Source of the DNA: Bdellovibrionales bacterium | GTDB taxonomy: Bacteria; Bdellovibrionota; UBA1018 | DNA length: 64,000 bases | Assembly: GCA_016786465.1 (NCBI GenBank) | Contig: JAEUWC010000003.1 | Location: forward strand, 1 to 64,000 | Direction: 5' to 3' | Shown: positions 60,389 through 64,000 of the stretch, one piece after another | How positions within the stretch are numbered: position 1 is the stretch's first letter | Layout of the letters: every line of letters begins with the position of its first letter | Translations under genes and position numbers: made by a program | The notes under the pieces: model-generated | Databases searched by the model: none | Seen by the model: the letters and a program-made list of their open reading frames with translations, nothing else | What the model was told of the DNA's origin: nothing

Positions 60389-60819
60389 GATTTTTTCTTC
60401 CCTGCGGGCTTCGAACCCAGTTTTTCGATCTGCTTAAATTCTTCAGCCGTCAGCGGCGAACACGATAAACGGGATTGCCGAACCAAAAGGATGTTTTTCA
60501 GTTTGGCGTCGGCTTTCAGAACTTTTAATTCAACGGGGTTCGCCAGTGGTTGGACGGCTTTCAAATCAATTTGCACCCATCCGTCTGAATCCGGGTCGGG
60601 ATCCGGGTAAGCTTCACGGACGACTTCAGCGATTCCAACAACGGCCTTGTCATCCCCGCTATGGTAAATGAACGCCAGGTCGCCGACCTTGGCGGCTTTC
60701 AAAAAATTCCGGGCCTGAAAGTTTCTGACCCCGTTCCAGTTGACCTTTCGGTCTTTGACTAGCTGCGCAAAGCTATAGGTCTCGGGTTCGGACTTAAAAA
60801 TCCAATACGATTTGGCCAT
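60385..60819 (-). CDS. EVE-domain protein
   Basis: This 144-aa protein is a single EVE domain with the family start YWIFKSEPETYSFAQL, the W-x-GVRNFQARNFLK segment and FIYHSGDDKAVVGIAEVV. EVE domains belong to the PUA fold and read modified bases such as 5-methylcytosine or modified RNA. The ATG at 60819 fits the usual start MAKSYW. It is coupled to the ferritin-like gene. Confidence 0.92.
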   Translation of the reverse strand: MAKSYWIFKSEPETYSFAQLVKDRKVNWNGVRNFQARNFLKAAKVGDLAFIYHSGDDKAVVGIAEVVREAYPDPDPDSDGWVQIDLKAVQPLANPVELKVLKADAKLKNILLVRQSRLSCSPLTAEEFKQIEKLGSKPAGKKKS

Positions 60820-60850
60820 TCCCGCTAGTTGCCCTGGGGTGGGCCTAGGG

Positions 60851-61132
60851 TCAAGGGGCTTCAACTAGGTCTTTAGAATTCTGGGGGGTCTTGAAAGGCT
60901 CGGGGGCGACTTCAGTGGCTAGGCTTCGCCGGCCGTTGGGAAGCAGGTTTTTAGCCGCAGTGGGGCTGGTTTCACGGGCAGCCCCGCCAATCGATGACGT
61001 TTGAAGCCAGGCTGAAACCAAAAGTCCAAGACCGACAAAGAAAGTCCAAAGAAGCTGGGTGCGGTGAGGCGTCTCGTTTTCGTAATCTTTGCGACTGATT
61101 TGGGTTTCTTGCCCGGGCCGTGAGGGGATCAT
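60851..61132 (-). CDS. Small single-pass membrane protein, unknown
   Basis: This 93-aa protein has one membrane segment at about residues 27-43 (LLWTFFVGLGLLVSAWL) and a polar tail. It lies directly upstream of the EVE gene on the same strand (32 bp gap). No family is recognised. Its reality rests on a signal-like hydrophobic segment and codon use. Confidence 0.5.
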   Translation of the reverse strand: MIPSRPGQETQISRKDYENETPHRTQLLWTFFVGLGLLVSAWLQTSSIGGAARETSPTAAKNLLPNGRRSLATEVAPEPFKTPQNSKDLVEAP

Positions 61133-61154
61133 GATCTCTAAGGCTGTATCGGTC

Positions 61155-61185
61155 CTGGGTTCTAAAAAGTTGATTACAAACCCAG
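61155..61185. promoter_or_regulatory. Inverted repeat upstream of the CDF transporter
   Basis: CTGGGTT and AACCCAG are separated by 17 bp, in the 78-bp gap between the divergent small-membrane-protein and CDF genes. It is a possible metal-regulator operator. Confidence 0.35.
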
Positions 61186-61210
61186 AATCGTTTCGTTAGT
61201 CTGAACTCGA

Positions 61211-61858
61211 ATGTCCAGTTCGAAGCATCACGATCACTCTCACGACCATCCCGCTCACGGGTCAGCGCAAAGAAATCTGGGTCTGGCCTTTTTGATCACT
61301 GTCGTTTTCATGGTCATCGAAGCGGTGACCGGCTGGATGGCCAACAGTCTGGCCCTGATCGGTGATGCCGGACACATGGCTTCGGATGCGGGCGCCATCC
61401 TTTTAAGTCTTTTCACGACCTGGGTTGGGTCAAAAAGCCGCGCCAAGGGCAAGTCGACGGGGTACCACCGTGCGGAAGTTTTAGGAGCATTCATCAGCGG
61501 CGCGGCGATCTGGGTATTGGCCGGGGTCTTGATCTTTCAGGCCTATTCCAGGTGGCAAGCTCCGCCGGCGGTCGAAGGTCCCTTGGTTTTTGGGGTCGCC
61601 GTCTTTGGCCTGATTGCAAACTTGGTGAACATGAAGATCCTGCATGCCAATCACGGCCATTTGGGGGTTCGCGCCGCGTACTTGCACCTGATCGCCGATG
61701 CGATGGGCAGTATCGGAGCAATCATCGCCGGCGCCGTCTTATGGTGGACGGGGTGGGCCTTGATTGACCCACTGATCAGCATCGGCATCAGCCTTTTGAT
61801 GCTGGTCAGTAGCGCGGGGCTTCTTCGCGACGCCTGGTCGGCCTGGAAAAAGCTTTAG
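61211..61858 (+). CDS. Cation diffusion facilitator without C-terminal domain
   Basis: This 215-aa protein has a His-rich N-terminus (SSKHHDHSHDHPAHG), six membrane segments, and the metal sites of CDF proteins in TM2 (ALIGDAGHMASDAGAI) and TM5 (HLIADAMGSIGAI). It ends soon after TM6, so the usual cytosolic ferredoxin-like domain of about 80-90 aa is missing. Some bacterial members naturally lack this domain, as the sequence ends cleanly with a stop and no frameshift. It probably exports Zn, Co or Cd. Confidence 0.9.
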   Translation: MSSSKHHDHSHDHPAHGSAQRNLGLAFLITVVFMVIEAVTGWMANSLALIGDAGHMASDAGAILLSLFTTWVGSKSRAKGKSTGYHRAEVLGAFISGAAIWVLAGVLIFQAYSRWQAPPAVEGPLVFGVAVFGLIANLVNMKILHANHGHLGVRAAYLHLIADAMGSIGAIIAGAVLWWTGWALIDPLISIGISLLMLVSSAGLLRDAWSAWKKL

Positions 61859-61901
61859 CGGGGGTGCCCTTTTTGGGGTCGTCATGGTACCTCGGCCTTA
61901 C

Positions 61902-61978
61902 GCGCTCGTAGCTCAGTTGGATAGAGTAGCTGGCTTCGAACCAGTTGGTCGGGAGTTCGAATCTCTCCGAGCGCGCCA
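61902..61978 (+). tRNA. tRNA-Arg (anticodon UCG)
   Basis: Acceptor GCGCTCG pairs with CGAGCGC, then discriminator G and encoded CCA. The anticodon stem GCTGG/CCAGT holds loop CTTCGAA with anticodon UCG, reading CGA. The T loop is TTCGAAT. It lies 43 bp after the CDF gene. Confidence 0.95.
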
Positions 61979-62033
61979 ATTTTAAAACAAGTCCGTGGTT
62001 TACCGAATTTAGAAGGAATGAGACGCTTTGGCC

Positions 62034-62936
62034 ATGAAACTTCACGGCCGAGTGTTTGTGGGAGCATTCGTAGGTTTGGCCTTTTCAACCAGCCTTTTGG
62101 CCCAGAAAAGGATCCGCTCGGTGGTTTACGGCGAAGACGACCGCAAAGACGGCGTCGAAGTCCTAGATGCCGGTTGGACGGACTGGCACGACCGAATGAA
62201 GTCGGTGGTCAGCCTTTGGCCAAGCCACCAGATCACGATCGACTCTTCGAAGGGTACGGCCAGTTTCGAAACCGAAACCCATCGCAAACGCGAAAAACTT
62301 TGCAAGAACGAACCCTTTGCCGGGCAAAAGGTTGGGCCATTTTGTTCAGGATCATTGATTGCCAAGAACCTGATTTTAACGGCCGGTCACTGCGTCGCTA
62401 GCCAAAAATCGTGCATGGCAATGTCCTTTGTTTTTGATTACCGAATTGATCAGTGGGGAAGCGTGGGTCCGGAATCAGTTCCTTCGCAGCAGGTCTATGG
62501 CTGCAAGAAATTGATTGCTCGTGAAGAAGAAGAAGACGGCGCCGACTACGCGATCATCGAATTAGACCGGGACGTCACGGATCGTCTGCCCGTGACCTTG
62601 GAAAAAACCCTGCTGCCAGTGGAAGGCGATCCCGTGGTTTCAATTGGGCACCCGTCTGGACTTCCCGCAAAGCTTGCGGATTCAGCGGCGATTCGGTCGG
62701 TCGAAGACAGTTATTTTTTGGCGAACCTAGACACTTTTTACAACAACAGCGGAAGCCCTGTGTTTGACGAAAACACGGGGAATCAGGTGGGGATTTTGGT
62801 TCGAGGGGAAAAAGATTTTAAGATGACCTGGAAGGGTTGTCGCGTGATCAACGAATGTGCGGAAGACGAATGCGAAGGGGAAGCAGTAACCCGAATCGAT
62901 TACGTGCTTCCCCTTTTAAAGCCTTTCGGAATCTAG
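62034..62936 (+). CDS. Trypsin-like serine protease, exported
   Basis: This 300-aa protein has a signal peptide (VFVGAFVGLAFSTSLLA). The S1 fold triad is visible: H119 in LTAGHC, D171 in GADYAIIELDRD, and S239 in NNSGSPVFD. The cysteines C104/C120 and C127/C157 and others suggest disulfides. It resembles V8/glutamyl endopeptidase-like or S1B proteases. The ATG at 62034 fits the signal peptide; an ATG at 62018 with a better Shine-Dalgarno is in another frame. Confidence 0.9.
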   Translation: MKLHGRVFVGAFVGLAFSTSLLAQKRIRSVVYGEDDRKDGVEVLDAGWTDWHDRMKSVVSLWPSHQITIDSSKGTASFETETHRKREKLCKNEPFAGQKVGPFCSGSLIAKNLILTAGHCVASQKSCMAMSFVFDYRIDQWGSVGPESVPSQQVYGCKKLIAREEEEDGADYAIIELDRDVTDRLPVTLEKTLLPVEGDPVVSIGHPSGLPAKLADSAAIRSVEDSYFLANLDTFYNNSGSPVFDENTGNQVGILVRGEKDFKMTWKGCRVINECAEDECEGEAVTRIDYVLPLLKPFGI

Positions 62937-62939
62937 GAA

Positions 62940-63518
62940 TTACAGGCTGAAATTCAATCCGGCTAGGATTTGAACGCCGCCCATCTTGCTGGTTTGTCCA
63001 GCCACCGTGCTGGTGTCCTTCAGGCCAATATTGTAGCGACCATCGATCAAAAGCCCCAAGGTCGGTGCAATGGGAAACCGAAGCGCGCCGCTGAGCGTGG
63101 CGCCAAAGTTCGATTTAATGTCCACGGTGCTTGATCCGCTTCCCGTTACGGTTCCATCGGTCAATGGAAGGTCATAAAAAAGTCCGCCTGCGACCGAAAC
63201 GATAGGAAGAAGCTTGAAGCGCAAAAGAACGGGAATCATCAGCGAATTCCAAGTCGTTTTCGACACGCTTGGAACTTCGACGGTGTAAGGCGTGTAAAGT
63301 GCCCCCACTTCAAAATCAAATCCAGGAAACGCGCCAAAGCTCAATAAGCCACCAAATCCAATTGTTCCCGACGTGGTGGGTAAGGTCACCGGGGCCGGAG
63401 TAATGGATAGAGTCGGAATGTTATACGATCCAACTGCGCTTAGACCAAAAGCGTGCGCGGAGGGAGCGTTTGCTACTGCTGCCACGACGAGAGAAACTGC
63501 GAGAAGCATCTTTTTCAT
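62940..63518 (-). CDS. Small outer-membrane beta-barrel protein
   Basis: This 192-aa protein has a signal peptide (LLAVSLVVAAVANAPSAHA). Its alternating strands with glycine (TIGFGGLLSFGAFPGFDFEVGALY) and the last strand GGVQILAGLNFSL match 8-strand OMP_b-brl/porin-like proteins. AGAGGA precedes the ATG at 63518. It converges with the serine protease with only 3 bp between. Confidence 0.8.
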   Translation of the reverse strand: MKKMLLAVSLVVAAVANAPSAHAFGLSAVGSYNIPTLSITPAPVTLPTTSGTIGFGGLLSFGAFPGFDFEVGALYTPYTVEVPSVSKTTWNSLMIPVLLRFKLLPIVSVAGGLFYDLPLTDGTVTGSGSSTVDIKSNFGATLSGALRFPIAPTLGLLIDGRYNIGLKDTSTVAGQTSKMGGVQILAGLNFSL

Positions 63519-63571
63519 AAAAATCCTCTTATTAAATTATTGAGTTGATGCCTTGGATTCTAGCTGTGGCT

Positions 63572-63997
63572 TCAGACCATGTCCATCCACATCCCATCGA
63601 ACTGGGTCGGAGGCGGTGAGCGGTCTCGATATTTTTGGACATCTTTCACGTTGAAGACGTCTTGGATTTCGTCCAGAAATTGCTTCTCGGTCATTTTGCG
63701 GCCATCGTCATCAAAGTAGCCGATGCGTCGAAACTTCGAGCTGAGGTGCGACATAGGAATCGTGAATTCGTAGACCGTGTAGTAAACGCCACAAACGTTC
63801 TTTTTTTCATCGATCACGTAAATGTCGGTGGCGCGGGTGCAAACCATGTCGCGCGTCCACGGGTTGACCGTTGAATTCCCTGTGCAAAGTACGCGGCCTT
63901 CCTTTTCTTTTGCGCTATCGCATTGGACGCCGATGACTTTTGCAAAAGGGTTGTTGGTAGGAAAAAAGGAAAGGACGTTCAATGCAAAGCTGAACAT
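63572..63997 (-). CDS. Unknown protein, possibly incomplete at window edge
   Basis: An ATG is present at 63997, but it is 3 bp from the window end, so the gene may begin further upstream. The 141-residue visible part has cysteines (VQCDSA, VLCTGN, MVCTRA, KNVCGV) and aromatic residues and suggests an extracellular or periplasmic fold. No family is recognised. AAG/Lys- and Asp-rich C-terminus. Confidence 0.5.
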   Translation of the reverse strand: MFSFALNVLSFFPTNNPFAKVIGVQCDSAKEKEGRVLCTGNSTVNPWTRDMVCTRATDIYVIDEKKNVCGVYYTVYEFTIPMSHLSSKFRRIGYFDDDGRKMTEKQFLDEIQDVFNVKDVQKYRDRSPPPTQFDGMWMDMV

Positions 63998-64000
63998 TCC

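Noticed and set aside
62018-62401. An ATG with a better Shine-Dalgarno (AGAAGGA) just before the serine protease gene, in another frame.
   Set aside because: Its 127-residue product is a shadow of the protease gene and has no domain. The signal peptide and catalytic triad support the 62034 frame.

Overview
This 64 kb window looks like a chromosomal segment of a Gram-negative bacterium with a large secretome, most likely a member of the Bdellovibrionota (Bdellovibrio-like). The taxon is an inference. It rests on the many signal-peptide and lipobox proteins (more than 20 here), stand-alone secreted hydrolases and proteases, a FliG C-domain paralogue, an HD-GYP protein, very large surface proteins and Mla/MCE genes. 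No rRNA is present to settle it. Genes are densely packed. Several pairs overlap by ATGA/GTGA or converge with no gap, and several divergent starts are only 6-28 bp apart.

Left part (1-23 kb): a tldD-tldE (pmbA) protease pair; a lipoprotein with a clear terminator; an unrecognised 1085-aa exported protein; a ChrA chromate transporter convergent with it; an EamA exporter; a membrane protein followed by a response-regulator/HD-GYP protein; and an M1 aminopeptidase lipoprotein. A minus-strand set of three exported proteins follows. One has a papain-like C/H/D-N motif set and one has motifs of the glutamine-synthetase-fold amidoligases. Next come an HPF-like gene with a tiny secreted partner, a DCC thioredoxin-like gene coupled to a lipocalin, and a PAS histidine kinase.

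Mobile patch (23.27-25.8 kb): an IS3-family (IS407-type) element cuts the histidine kinase in its receiver domain and supplies the stop codon from its own terminal TGA. Its right end is duplicated as a 50-bp tandem repeat, and there is no target-site duplication. An AT-richer stretch with two small unrecognised genes, three 11-bp iterons and an 18-bp palindrome follows. It ends at tRNA-Pro(UGG), which suggests the remnant of an integrated element.

Centre (25.8-46.5 kb): a FecR-domain protein with a coupled small gene, an SGNH-hydrolase-like protein, and the most unusual gene of the window. This is an exported protein of about 1100 aa that joins a SelO-type AMPylating pseudokinase domain to a C-terminal P-loop (zeta-toxin-like) kinase domain. 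Its upstream region carries a cluster of TGTCGGA repeat units, which recurs near 58.7 kb. Then come a FliG-C-like gene, a cupin, a transaldolase, a 1792-aa Ig-like/beta-helix lipoprotein, a matrixin-like protease, a metal transporter, a FmdB zinc ribbon, and a 1177-aa glycine-rich surface protein with its lipoprotein partner.

Right part (46.5-64 kb): a methyltransferase with DUF971; MlaE and MlaD (no MlaF in the window); a split urate-hydroxylase/cytochrome c module with a terminator hairpin inside the cytochrome gene; serB; a dut-hisS-HAD-nitrilase operon; a second HAD phosphatase; a peroxiredoxin; a minus-strand group of EVE, ferritin-like and GreA/B-like genes; a CDF transporter without its usual C-terminal domain; tRNA-Arg(UCG); a trypsin-like protease; a small beta-barrel protein; and a possibly incomplete gene at the window edge.
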